From: Halieaceae bacterium
Lineage (GTDB): Bacteria; Pseudomonadota; Gammaproteobacteria; Pseudomonadales; Halieaceae
Direction: 5' to 3'
DNA: 6,668 nt
NCBI GenBank assembly: GCA_011524755.1
Contig: WTJR01000219.1
Coordinates: 1 to 6,668, forward strand
Within the stretch, counting starts at the first letter, position 1. The number at the start of each line of letters is the position of its first letter. Of the stretch, positions 1-5,302 are shown one piece after another. Under the pieces are notes generated by a model that saw nothing but the letters and a program-made list of their open reading frames with translations, made no database searches and had not been told where the DNA came from. A program made the translations under genes and the position numbers.

Positions 1-339
1 ACGCTGACGGCAAACGCGGTACAACAAGAGATGGGCACGATCGGACTTTTAGCACTGGGGTTTGTCGCGCTTATCCTCAGTACCACGACGATGTTTACCG
101 GTTGGTATTTTGGCGCCAAGTGTTTCGGGTTTCTGGCGGGTGCCGAGTGGCAGCCTTACTTCCGATGGTTCTTTATCGCTGCCGTTATCTTCGGTGCCAG
201 TGTGAGTGTCGACGTCGTCTTTAATCTCATTTCTGGCAGCTATGGCCTCATGGCGCTGCCCACCATGGTCAGCACCATTATTTTGGCGCCGAAAGTGATG
301 ACTGCTGCGAGAGACTACTTTACGCGACTGGATGCCTAG
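1..339 (+). CDS. AGCS-family sodium:alanine/glycine symporter, C-terminal fragment
   Basis: This is the last 112 codons of a gene whose 5' part lies before the window; the frame is open from base 1 (TLTANAVQQE before the first internal Met), so the ATG at 31 is not taken as the start. The fragment is hydrophobic, with three likely membrane segments (about residues 14-30, 52-72 and 82-99 of the visible part). The order of motifs fits the C-terminus of AGCS (alanine or glycine:cation symporter) proteins: an LT..A.....G..G entry, a TTTMFTGWYFGAKC segment like the family's TT-x-GW-YYGE-C motif, then GLMALPTMVSTIILAP like the family's GLMA-PN segment, and a short cytoplasmic tail ARDYF. Family members use the Na+ gradient to import alanine, glycine or related amino acids across the inner membrane. 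The exact substrate cannot be judged from this fragment. Confidence 0.82.
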   Translation, partial: TLTANAVQQEMGTIGLLALGFVALILSTTTMFTGWYFGAKCFGFLAGAEWQPYFRWFFIAAVIFGASVSVDVVFNLISGSYGLMALPTMVSTIILAPKVMTAARDYFTRLDA

Positions 340-398
340 CGCCCTCGCTTTTTCAAATAAGTCGGCGTAGCGTTGGCACAAATAAACGAGAATAAATC

Positions 399-677
399 AT
401 GAGCGATGACATCAACCTAAAAGGCACCGTGTTAAAGCCTGATACGGGTGTGCAAGATTTCGTTAAGTGGGTGGGGTACGCGCTTGTTGTCGTTGGCGTG
501 ACCTGGGGCCTCGTCATGCCAGTCTTATTCACCGGTAACTCTGCACCGTTTGCTTACGTGCTGGGCAGCACCGGCGTGCTCACCTTCGTCGCATCGGGCG
601 CCTTATTTCTCGCCCTGTCTAAAATCATCGAGCTTTTGCGGGAGATCCGCGATGCCAACCACACCATTGTCGATTGA
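399..677 (+). CDS. Small two-helix membrane protein of unknown function
   Basis: A 92-residue protein I do not recognise. Residues 1-22 are polar (MSDDINLKGT...), followed by two predicted transmembrane helices at about 24-44 (FVKWVGYALVVVGVTWGL) and 52-74 (AYVLGSTGVLTFVASGALFL), joined by a short NSAP loop. Residues 75-87 (KIIELLREIRDA) form a charged amphipathic helix after the second segment. Neither a signal peptidase site nor a catalytic motif is visible. The start is supported only by a weak purine stretch (ACGAGAA) about 8 bases before the ATG. It lies 59 bases after the symporter stop on the same strand and could be cotranscribed with it. A membrane accessory role is possible, but nothing in the sequence demonstrates it. 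Coding status is supported by the coherent topology and by frame length in an otherwise compact region. Confidence 0.7.
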   Translation: MSDDINLKGTVLKPDTGVQDFVKWVGYALVVVGVTWGLVMPVLFTGNSAPFAYVLGSTGVLTFVASGALFLALSKIIELLREIRDANHTIVD

Positions 678-700
678 CTGAACAGTCTAGTGACAGGGGG

Positions 701-729
701 TTGAGCTCATTACGGTTTCTGTTCATAAC
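701..729 (+). promoter_or_regulatory. Possible sigma70 promoter for the serine hydrolase gene
   Basis: TTGAGC (701-706), a 17-base spacer and CATAAC (724-729) match the -35 and -10 consensus at 4 of 6 positions each. A start of transcription would fall near 736, giving a leader of roughly 65 bases that contains the AT-rich tract at 748-758, the GAGGAG site and the small hairpin described next. Match quality is modest, and read-through from the upstream membrane genes is an alternative. Confidence 0.28.
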
Positions 730-758
730 ATGCACTGGACGCCCCGTTTATTTTTTTA

Positions 759-802
759 GAGGAGTAGTTTGAGGCACGTAAAACCTCAACGTCGCAAATA
801 TG
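759..802 (+). promoter_or_regulatory. Shine-Dalgarno separated from the start codon by a stem-loop
   Basis: The only strong Shine-Dalgarno upstream of the serine hydrolase is GAGGAG at 759-764, 35 bases before the ATG at 800. Between them lies a perfect 6-bp inverted repeat, TTGAGG (769-774) and CCTCAA (784-789), with a 9-base loop. Pairing G767 with C790 around a bulged T would extend it. If this hairpin forms in mRNA, the effective distance from GAGGAG to the ATG falls to about 11-14 bases. The reading frame of the gene is closed by TAA at 779-781, so no upstream in-frame start exists. The bridging role is inferred; the repeat and spacing are seen directly. Confidence 0.4.
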
Positions 803-2158
803 TTCCGTATTTTTCTTGCCATTGTCGTTATCGCTGCCTCAGCCGCACTTTGGGTACTGCACGGCGCAGCAAAAATTGGTGTGGGTTACTCCGCAAAGCA
901 ATTGTGTTCTGGTGTTTTTGTAAGCCACCTACCGACCGAGTTTGTGCTTGAAAAGGACATTATCCCCAGATTGAAAACCGTTGCTGGCATGGATCGATTC
1001 GCCAAAGCCAAGGTTGGTGAGACGTCGGCAACCGTATCCATACTGACCGCAACAGCGACGGCGAGCTATCGCGATCGTTACGGTTGCACGCTTCACGCTG
1101 AAGAAACCGCAAACCCCGAGGCGCTTGAGCAAGAGCGGGTCGAGCGCAGTGCCGCCACCGAGACAGTTCAATCGAGCAACCCCGTTGTCGAGTCGGCGAT
1201 AGACGCGTTGTTTGAGGAACTCCCGGACGGCGGGAGAAACACCTTGGCCGTCTTGATTATGCAAGGCGGAGAGATCGTTTCCGAGCGCTATGCTGCGCCG
1301 GTGGGCCCCCGGACCCGCCTTCAGGGCTGGTCAATGAACAAAAGTCTCATGGCCTCACTGGTGGGTATTCAGGTTGAGCGGGGTGCGATTGATCTTTCGA
1401 TGCCAGTTAAAGAGCGACTCCTGGCATTGGGAACCGCAGAATCTGCGGTGTCTACGGTGGATGATGCGCTTACCCTCGAGCACCTAATTACCATGGCGAG
1501 CGGGCTCGATTTCGATGAGCGCTATTTGCCGGGTGATGACGTTACTGAAATGCTCTACGGCGGCGTGCCCATGTGGCAGGTCCCGCTGGCGCAGGGCCAT
1601 CGAGTGGCTCCGGGGCAAGAGTTTGTGTATTCCAGTGGCGATACCAATGTGGTGTCGTATTTGTGGCAGGCCTCGCTAGAGGGAGAAGCCTACGCAGACT
1701 GGATTGATCGGGAGGTCAATCAGCCGTTGGGACTCGACAACCCGTTGCTCGAGCCCGATATCAGCGGTGTGCAGGTGGGTTCTAGTTTTGCTTACCTGAC
1801 GGCTCGTGATTGGGCCAAGTACGGCCAGTGGTGGCTGGATGCTTGGCATGGGCGTGATGCAGTTTTATCGAGCGACTGGCAACAGCTTGCTGCAGCACCC
1901 AGTGCTACCGCCGATTTTTATGGCTTGAGCTTCTGGTTGAACACGCACTTTAGGGACTACCCCGGACTACCCGAAAATACGTTTCATGCCGGTGGCAATT
2001 CGGGCCAGTTTGTTATCGTGGCGCCCGAAGCCGAGCTCGTCATTGTCAGGCTGGGTTTGACGCTCGATGAGTCAGCGGTTGCTTTGGCAGAGCCGCTTGC
2101 AGACATTTATGCCGAGCTCACCAAATCCGAACCTCTAGCGATTAACATCAACCAATAA
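800..2158 (+). CDS. Serine hydrolase, beta-lactamase/CubicO (6-aminohexanoate-dimer hydrolase-like) family
   Basis: The protein has 452 residues. Residues 1-20 (MFRIFLAIVVIAASAALWVL) form a signal peptide or membrane anchor, so the enzyme probably acts in the periplasm or on the inner membrane. A segment of about 100 residues follows, with two cysteines (C36 in KQLCSGVF, C96 in YGCTL) that could form a disulfide. The penicillin-recognising fold starts near residue 130. The nucleophile motif is S178-M-N-K181, the second motif Y277-S-S at the usual distance, and the third, KTG-like motif H396-A-G-G. In characterised members these give an acyl-enzyme serine hydrolase (esterase, amidase, oligomer hydrolase or, less often, beta-lactamase). 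The substrate is unknown, and true class C beta-lactamase is unlikely because YxN and KTG are replaced. The ATG at 800 is the first in-frame start after a stop at 779. The 3' end overlaps the convergent reductase gene by 24 bases. Confidence 0.9.
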   Translation: MFRIFLAIVVIAASAALWVLHGAAKIGVGYSAKQLCSGVFVSHLPTEFVLEKDIIPRLKTVAGMDRFAKAKVGETSATVSILTATATASYRDRYGCTLHAEETANPEALEQERVERSAATETVQSSNPVVESAIDALFEELPDGGRNTLAVLIMQGGEIVSERYAAPVGPRTRLQGWSMNKSLMASLVGIQVERGAIDLSMPVKERLLALGTAESAVSTVDDALTLEHLITMASGLDFDERYLPGDDVTEMLYGGVPMWQVPLAQGHRVAPGQEFVYSSGDTNVVSYLWQASLEGEAYADWIDREVNQPLGLDNPLLEPDISGVQVGSSFAYLTARDWAKYGQWWLDAWHGRDAVLSSDWQQLAAAPSATADFYGLSFWLNTHFRDYPGLPENTFHAGGNSGQFVIVAPEAELVIVRLGLTLDESAVALAEPLADIYAELTKSEPLAININQ

Positions 2159-3118
2159 GCGACCGGTCACTTTTCCTGCCAACACATCCGGAGCCACACC
2201 GTTGACATCGGATAATCCGATTTCAGTGATCATGGTTTCGAGTCGCTCAAGATCCATATCGCGGGCTAATCGAGCCCATGCAGCCAGGCGTGGGCCACTC
2301 GGTGCCATGACACTATCAACGCCACGTAAAACAACACCTCTCAGGATAAACGGCATGACAGTCGCTGGGAGCGCCGCACTTTCCGCAAGGCCACAGGCCG
2401 TGACGACACCACCGTAGCGGGTCTGTGCACAGGCGTTTGCCAGGGTGTTACCACCGACCGCGTCGACGACCCCTGCCCATTGCTCCGCCTGCAGTGGTTT
2501 ACCTGCCTCGGAGAGTGTGTTGCGGTCAATAATGGATGTTGCGCCAAGGTTCTTGAGGTAATCGGCGGCGTCGGGTTTGCCAGTGGACGCAGCGACCGAG
2601 AACCCACGGGCGGCCAGCAGCGCAACCGCCACACTTCCCACGCCGCCGCTGGCACCGGTGACAAGGATATCGCCATGGTCAGGCGTGACCCCTTGTGCCT
2701 CGAGCGCATCTACACAAAGCGAAGCGGTGTAGCCGGCTGTTCCAATGGCCATTGCATGACGTGTGCTGATATTTTGCGGCAGTTTCACCAGAAAGCTCGC
2801 CGGCACACGCGCGTACTGGGCCAGTCCGCCTGAGTGACCTTCGCCCATGCCCCAACCGTTAACTACCACGCGATCACCCACCTGCCAGTCAGGGTCATCA
2901 CTCTCCTCAATGACCCCTGCCAGATCGATACCGGGTACCAGAGGGTACTTCCTGATGATGGGTGCAGTCGCGGTTACCGCCAACGCATCTTTGTAGTTGA
3001 TGGTGCTGTAATCCACCTTGATCAGTACGCCAGATTCGGCAAGTGCGCCTTTGTCGATTTGTGTGACAGCGACGCTGTGCTGGTCGTCATCCTTGGTGGC
3101 GAGTAATGCGTTAAACAT
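2135..3118 (-). CDS. acuI: Acrylyl-CoA reductase (NADPH), AcuI/YhdH type MDR oxidoreductase
   Basis: The 327-residue length is normal for the AcuI/YhdH quinone-oxidoreductase-like MDR family. The catalytic-domain signatures are NYKDALA (41-47), the GIDLAGVIEES segment (63-73), GWGMGEGHSGGLAQYARV (88-105) and GTAGYTA (126-132). The Rossmann dinucleotide motif is TGASGGVGS (154-162), and the end reads GKVTGRLLVDV. No structural-zinc cysteine cluster is present, as expected for this zinc-independent branch. Characterised relatives reduce acryloyl-CoA to propionyl-CoA with NADPH in the cytoplasm, for DMSP/acrylate use or acrylate detoxification. A GAGGTA site (3125-3130) lies 6 bases before the ATG and fixes the start. 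No DMSP lyase or AcuR-like regulator is in the window, so a role on another small enoyl-CoA from the adjacent catabolic genes is equally possible. It is divergent from the alpha/beta hydrolase gene. Confidence 0.88.
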   Translation of the reverse strand: MFNALLATKDDDQHSVAVTQIDKGALAESGVLIKVDYSTINYKDALAVTATAPIIRKYPLVPGIDLAGVIEESDDPDWQVGDRVVVNGWGMGEGHSGGLAQYARVPASFLVKLPQNISTRHAMAIGTAGYTASLCVDALEAQGVTPDHGDILVTGASGGVGSVAVALLAARGFSVAASTGKPDAADYLKNLGATSIIDRNTLSEAGKPLQAEQWAGVVDAVGGNTLANACAQTRYGGVVTACGLAESAALPATVMPFILRGVVLRGVDSVMAPSGPRLAAWARLARDMDLERLETMITEIGLSDVNGVAPDVLAGKVTGRLLVDVNR

Positions 3119-3142
3119 GGGTGTTACCTCGACTTTATCTGG

Positions 3143-3158
3143 TTCTTATCATTGAGAA
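3143..3158. repeat. Imperfect inverted repeat upstream of acuI
   Basis: TTCTTATCATTGAGAA has outer arms TTCT/AGAA and an inner A/T pair. It lies 25-40 bases upstream of the acuI ATG, where an operator or promoter would be expected. It is short and AT-rich, so chance is a serious alternative. Confidence 0.25.
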
Positions 3159-3172
3159 TGCGCAGTGCAGAG
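3159..3172. promoter_or_regulatory. Candidate shared operator box 1 (TGC-N2-AGTGCAGAG)
   Basis: TGCGCAGTGCAGAG in the acuI/hydrolase divergent spacer matches TGCCTAGTGCAGAG at 5195-5208 in the VOC/PhyH divergent spacer at 12 of 14 positions. Its core is symmetric (TGC-N5-GCA), as expected for a dimeric regulator. No regulator gene is present to assign it to. Confidence 0.28.
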
Positions 3173-3235
3173 AGTACGCGATATTGGCCTAAAAGAGATT
3201 ACTTTTGACGGATCTCTGCGTTCGACAAATTGTGA

Positions 3236-3263
3236 TTGCTCATTTCAGAAGGGCTGGTGTTAT
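3236..3263 (+). promoter_or_regulatory. Possible extended -10 promoter for the alpha/beta hydrolase gene
   Basis: TTGCTC (3236-3241), a 16-base spacer and TGTTAT (3258-3263) are seen, with the extended -10 dinucleotide TG one base before the hexamer (3255-3256). Transcription would begin near 3270, leaving a short leader before the AAGGA ribosome site and the ATG at 3289. This fits choosing 3289 over the upstream TTG. Confidence 0.33.
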
Positions 3264-3275
3264 GGTGAGCAAAAA

Positions 3276-3280
3276 AAGGA
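3276..3280 (+). promoter_or_regulatory. Ribosome binding site that decides the hydrolase start
   Basis: AAGGA within an A-rich run lies 8 bases before the ATG at 3289. The longer in-frame option, TTG at 3205, has no comparable site and would add 28 residues unlike the family's N-terminus. Confidence 0.65.
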
Positions 3281-3288
3281 TAAGCACC

Positions 3289-4443
3289 ATGTCAGATCGC
3301 GTCATCAGAGAGCCTTTCCCCATCGTGTCTGTCGAGAAGTCGTCTTTTAAAGAGACCTACGGTGGGGCCGAAGACATTGTCATGGTGTTTTGCACGCTGA
3401 TACGAACTGCGGAGCCATCAGAGACCTGTCTTGTCACCATGCATCCGATCGGCGGTACGGGGTGGTTACCGGTGATGAGTCAGTTTGCACGCGCCGGTGT
3501 TCACGTGCTGGCCTGTGACAGCCGCTATCGCGGTGCAGATTACGCACTCAATATGGAAAAAGTGACCATGGACTTGGGCTCAGCCGTCCGTCACGCACGT
3601 GAGGTGCTCGGATACAAGCATGTGGTTCTCCTGGGCTGGAGTGGTGGAGGATCGCTGTCAGCCTTTTATCAGGCTCAGGCTGAGCAACCGACAGTGACAT
3701 CGAGTCCCTGCGGTGGTGGCCCGGACCTGACCGCTGCTGGCCTACTACCGGCCGATGCCGTGGTCATGATGGCAGCACACGTCTCTCGCCACGGTACCCT
3801 CACTGAGTGGATCGATCCGTCGATTACAGATGAGAACGACCCCGATAAACGAGATCCCGACCTCGATCTATACTCGGGCCTGATACAGCCGCCCTATGAG
3901 CCAGATTTTTTGGCGCGTTACCGTGAAGCTCAGGTGGCGCGAAATCGCAAAATCACCGCCTGGGTAAAACATAAACTGGCTGAACTTCGGGATGCGGGTC
4001 GAGAGAACGAGGAGTTTGCTTTTGTCACCCATGGCACCATGGCGGATCCGCGCTGGCTTGACCCGTCTGTCGACCCGAATGATCGGGTGCCCGGCACCTG
4101 TTATTTGGGTGACCCGAAGGTCGTAAATAACGGGCCAGTAGGGTTAGCACGTTTTTGCACCCTGAGGTCGTGGCTTTCGCAATGGAGTTTTGATGATGCC
4201 AATGCCTGCGGCCCAACCAGCTTGGCGAGAGTCAGCAAGCCCGTGTTGGTCGTTGGGAATACAGCCGATGATGCCTGCACTCCGAGCCATACGGATGCCT
4301 TGTTTGATGCCGTGACGCATGAGCGAAAAGCAAAAGTTGAGATCAAGGGTGCTAATCATTACTACATGGGACAGCCAGAACTCGCAGCCGAGGCTACTGG
4401 CGCAGTTTTAGACTGGCTGCGGGATTACGACTTCCCAGTCTAG
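3289..4443 (+). CDS. Alpha/beta-fold hydrolase with large cap insertion
   Basis: The protein has 384 residues. The oxyanion-side HPIGG loop is at 52-56. The strand-turn ACDSRYRGADY (75-85) leads to a helix, and the nucleophile elbow is G116-W-S118-G-G-G. The acid is probably D327 or D328 in GNTADDAC after a VLVVGN strand, and the catalytic histidine is H357 in GANHYY. The core is interrupted between about 165 and 310 by a charged, Pro/Asp-rich insertion (DPSITDENDPDKRDPDLDLY, then a helix near 210-235) that would form a cap over the active site. There is no signal peptide, so it should be cytoplasmic. Triad and fold support hydrolysis of an ester, thioester or C-C bond; the substrate is not evident. 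It is divergent from acuI and converges on the VOC gene with a 17-base gap, in which I see no clear terminator. The role in a local catabolic pathway is inference from neighbours. Confidence 0.85.
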   Translation: MSDRVIREPFPIVSVEKSSFKETYGGAEDIVMVFCTLIRTAEPSETCLVTMHPIGGTGWLPVMSQFARAGVHVLACDSRYRGADYALNMEKVTMDLGSAVRHAREVLGYKHVVLLGWSGGGSLSAFYQAQAEQPTVTSSPCGGGPDLTAAGLLPADAVVMMAAHVSRHGTLTEWIDPSITDENDPDKRDPDLDLYSGLIQPPYEPDFLARYREAQVARNRKITAWVKHKLAELRDAGRENEEFAFVTHGTMADPRWLDPSVDPNDRVPGTCYLGDPKVVNNGPVGLARFCTLRSWLSQWSFDDANACGPTSLARVSKPVLVVGNTADDACTPSHTDALFDAVTHERKAKVEIKGANHYYMGQPELAAEATGAVLDWLRDYDFPV

Positions 4444-4460
4444 TAACCGTCCATGGCGCC

Positions 4461-5162
4461 TTAGGTGTCGGCCGATAAGCTCGGTGGTACTCGATCCTCG
4501 GGGCGTGTTTTGAAGTCGCTGTCGGCCATCTTCAACATCATCGGATACGCCTCTTTCGGGTAAGCGAGGTGTGGCTTCTCCGGATCAAACTCTGGTTGTT
4601 CGACGGTGCCGCCCTGTCCTGCATAAGAAGCCGGCTGTACGAACTTTTGAAGTTCCTCAGAAGAAATGCCTGCCAGCTCGACAACCTCGGGGTCGATCCA
4701 CATTCCCTGATTATCCAGCGGATGCTCCACTTGGTCGCTAGTCGCAACTTCGAGCGTCAGATTCTCGGGGCCTGCAAAGTAGATCGAATGGCACAAACCG
4801 TGATCGAGCGGCCCAAAAACGGGTACGCCGCGCGAGCGTATGCGGTCACGCATCGTCAGCAGCTCCTCCATGGTATCTACGTTAAATGCAATGTGTTGCA
4901 TGGTGCCTGGCGCGGATGATCCAGCACCGGTGCCAGCGTGGGTCTGCCCTATGACCGTCTCTTTTTCCTCGTTTCCAGGGATGAAAACAAAGGAGAACGA
5001 TGCATCGCCCATCTCTAGAAAGGCATGCCATGCATTGGGTACACCATGCATCCAAAATAAGCCCTGCAGTGACATGCCCAGCACGTCTGAGAAAAATGCG
5101 ATCTGCGACTTCATGTCAGCTGTTGAGATGGCGATGTGGTGAACGGCATTGGGTGTGGTCAT
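4461..5162 (-). CDS. VOC-family (glyoxalase/extradiol dioxygenase superfamily) protein
   Basis: The protein has 233 residues. Two beta-alpha-beta-beta-beta modules are visible: the first starts at NAVHHIAIST (5-14), with SQIAFFSDVLGMSL as its helix and turn. The second starts at MQHIAFNVDTMEEL (88-101) and ends in the strand ENLTLEVAT (133-141). H9, H90 and E138 are the expected metal ligands of this superfamily, which includes glyoxalase I, type I extradiol dioxygenases, epimerases and resistance proteins. The chemistry therefore cannot be fixed from the motifs. Residues 145-233 are an extra C-terminal region (MWIDPEVVELAGISSEELQKF, then Pro/Glu-rich) beyond the usual two-module length. The ATG at 5162 is chosen because AGAGGAG sits 8 bases upstream; the longer frame to 5219 adds 19 residues unlike the domain start. 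It is cytoplasmic and divergent from the PhyH gene. Confidence 0.87.
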   Translation of the reverse strand: MTTPNAVHHIAISTADMKSQIAFFSDVLGMSLQGLFWMHGVPNAWHAFLEMGDASFSFVFIPGNEEKETVIGQTHAGTGAGSSAPGTMQHIAFNVDTMEELLTMRDRIRSRGVPVFGPLDHGLCHSIYFAGPENLTLEVATSDQVEHPLDNQGMWIDPEVVELAGISSEELQKFVQPASYAGQGGTVEQPEFDPEKPHLAYPKEAYPMMLKMADSDFKTRPEDRVPPSLSADT

Positions 5163-5170
5163 AGTCCACT

Positions 5171-5177
5171 CTCCTCT
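5171..5177 (-). promoter_or_regulatory. Ribosome binding site that decides the VOC gene start
   Basis: AGAGGAG on the minus strand lies 8 bases before the ATG ending at 5162. It favours the 233-residue form over the longer open frame beginning at 5219. Confidence 0.7.
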
Positions 5178-5192
5178 ATTTATCCTTCCGAG

Positions 5193-5208
5193 TCTGCCTA
5201 GTGCAGAG
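5193..5208. promoter_or_regulatory. Candidate shared operator box 2 (TCTGC-N5-GCAGA)
   Basis: A perfect 5-bp dyad, TCTGC (5193-5197) and GCAGA (5203-5207), lies between the divergent VOC and PhyH genes. The segment TGCCTAGTGCAGAG matches box 1 at 3159-3172 at 12 of 14 positions. The location suits control of both divergent genes. The binding protein is unknown and this is inferred from symmetry and recurrence only. Confidence 0.33.
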
Positions 5209-5210
5209 GT

Positions 5211-5230
5211 GCTGATCAATAGGGCTGATC
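5211..5230. repeat. Direct repeat GCTGATC x2 next to the PhyH promoter
   Basis: Two identical GCTGATC heptamers (5211-5217 and 5224-5230) start 13 bases apart. They end 3 bases before the candidate -35 hexamer, a typical site for an activator. They are short, so coincidence is possible. Confidence 0.28.
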
Positions 5231-5232
5231 TA

Positions 5233-5260
5233 TAGACACCTTCCGGGAGTCATTTACTAT
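5233..5260 (+). promoter_or_regulatory. Sigma70-like promoter for the PhyH-EthD operon
   Basis: TAGACA (5233-5238) matches the -35 consensus at 5 of 6 positions. After a 16-base spacer, TACTAT (5255-5260) matches the -10 at 4 of 6. Predicted transcription start is near 5267, inside the 20-base palindrome at 5261-5280, so that dyad could be an operator over the start site. Confidence 0.45.
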
Positions 5261-5296
5261 GCCAAAGAGCGCTCGTTGGCGAGCAATGACGAGCGC
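5249..5296. repeat. Nested palindrome and alternative stem-loops in the PhyH leader
   Basis: The core GCCAAAGAGCGCTCGTTGGC (5261-5280) is a palindrome with 9 of 10 base pairs matched. It is flanked by a further inverted pair, GTCATT (5249-5254) and AATGAC (5285-5290). Two other foldings compete for the same bases: GCTCG-TTGG-CGAGC (5271-5284) and an 8-bp perfect pair, GCGCTCGT (5269-5276) with ACGAGCGC (5289-5296). At DNA level it could be a regulator-binding dyad; at RNA level only structures 3' of the start site could form. The symmetry is seen directly and the function is inferred. Confidence 0.45.
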
Positions 5297-5302
5297 GCTA
5301 AA

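Noticed and set aside
338..353. AGCG-CCCT-CGCT stem followed by a run of five T, after the symporter stop
   Set aside because: A 4-bp stem is too weak to call an intrinsic terminator, and the next gene on the same strand has no clear promoter of its own.
769..951. A 60-residue frame beginning at TTG with a well-placed GAGGAG
   Set aside because: It is mostly Cys/Arg-rich shadow sequence over the serine hydrolase N-terminus and resembles no protein. It is kept only as a possible sign of a frameshift or structured leader.
2341..2833. Overlapping open frames on both strands inside acuI
   Set aside because: These are shadows of a well-supported MDR gene and have low-complexity Arg/Ser/Pro composition.
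3143..3161. Fur-box reading of the TTCTTATCATTGAGAATGC stretch
   Set aside because: It matches the 19-base Fur consensus poorly, and no iron-uptake gene is adjacent.
3205..3288. A 28-residue upstream extension of the alpha/beta hydrolase from TTG
   Set aside because: There is no ribosome site, it overlaps the promoter candidate, and the ATG at 3289 has AAGGA at 8 bases.
4444..4475. Possible bidirectional terminator between the convergent hydrolase and VOC genes
   Set aside because: GGCGCC/GGTGTC pairs only with wobble, has a 3-base loop and lacks a T-run on either strand.
4569..5142. Plus-strand open frames opposite the VOC gene
   Set aside because: They are antisense shadows with no ribosome sites or recognisable motifs.
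5163..5219. A 19-residue upstream extension of the VOC protein
   Set aside because: The AGAGGAG site lies inside it and serves the ATG at 5162; the extension does not resemble the VOC domain start.
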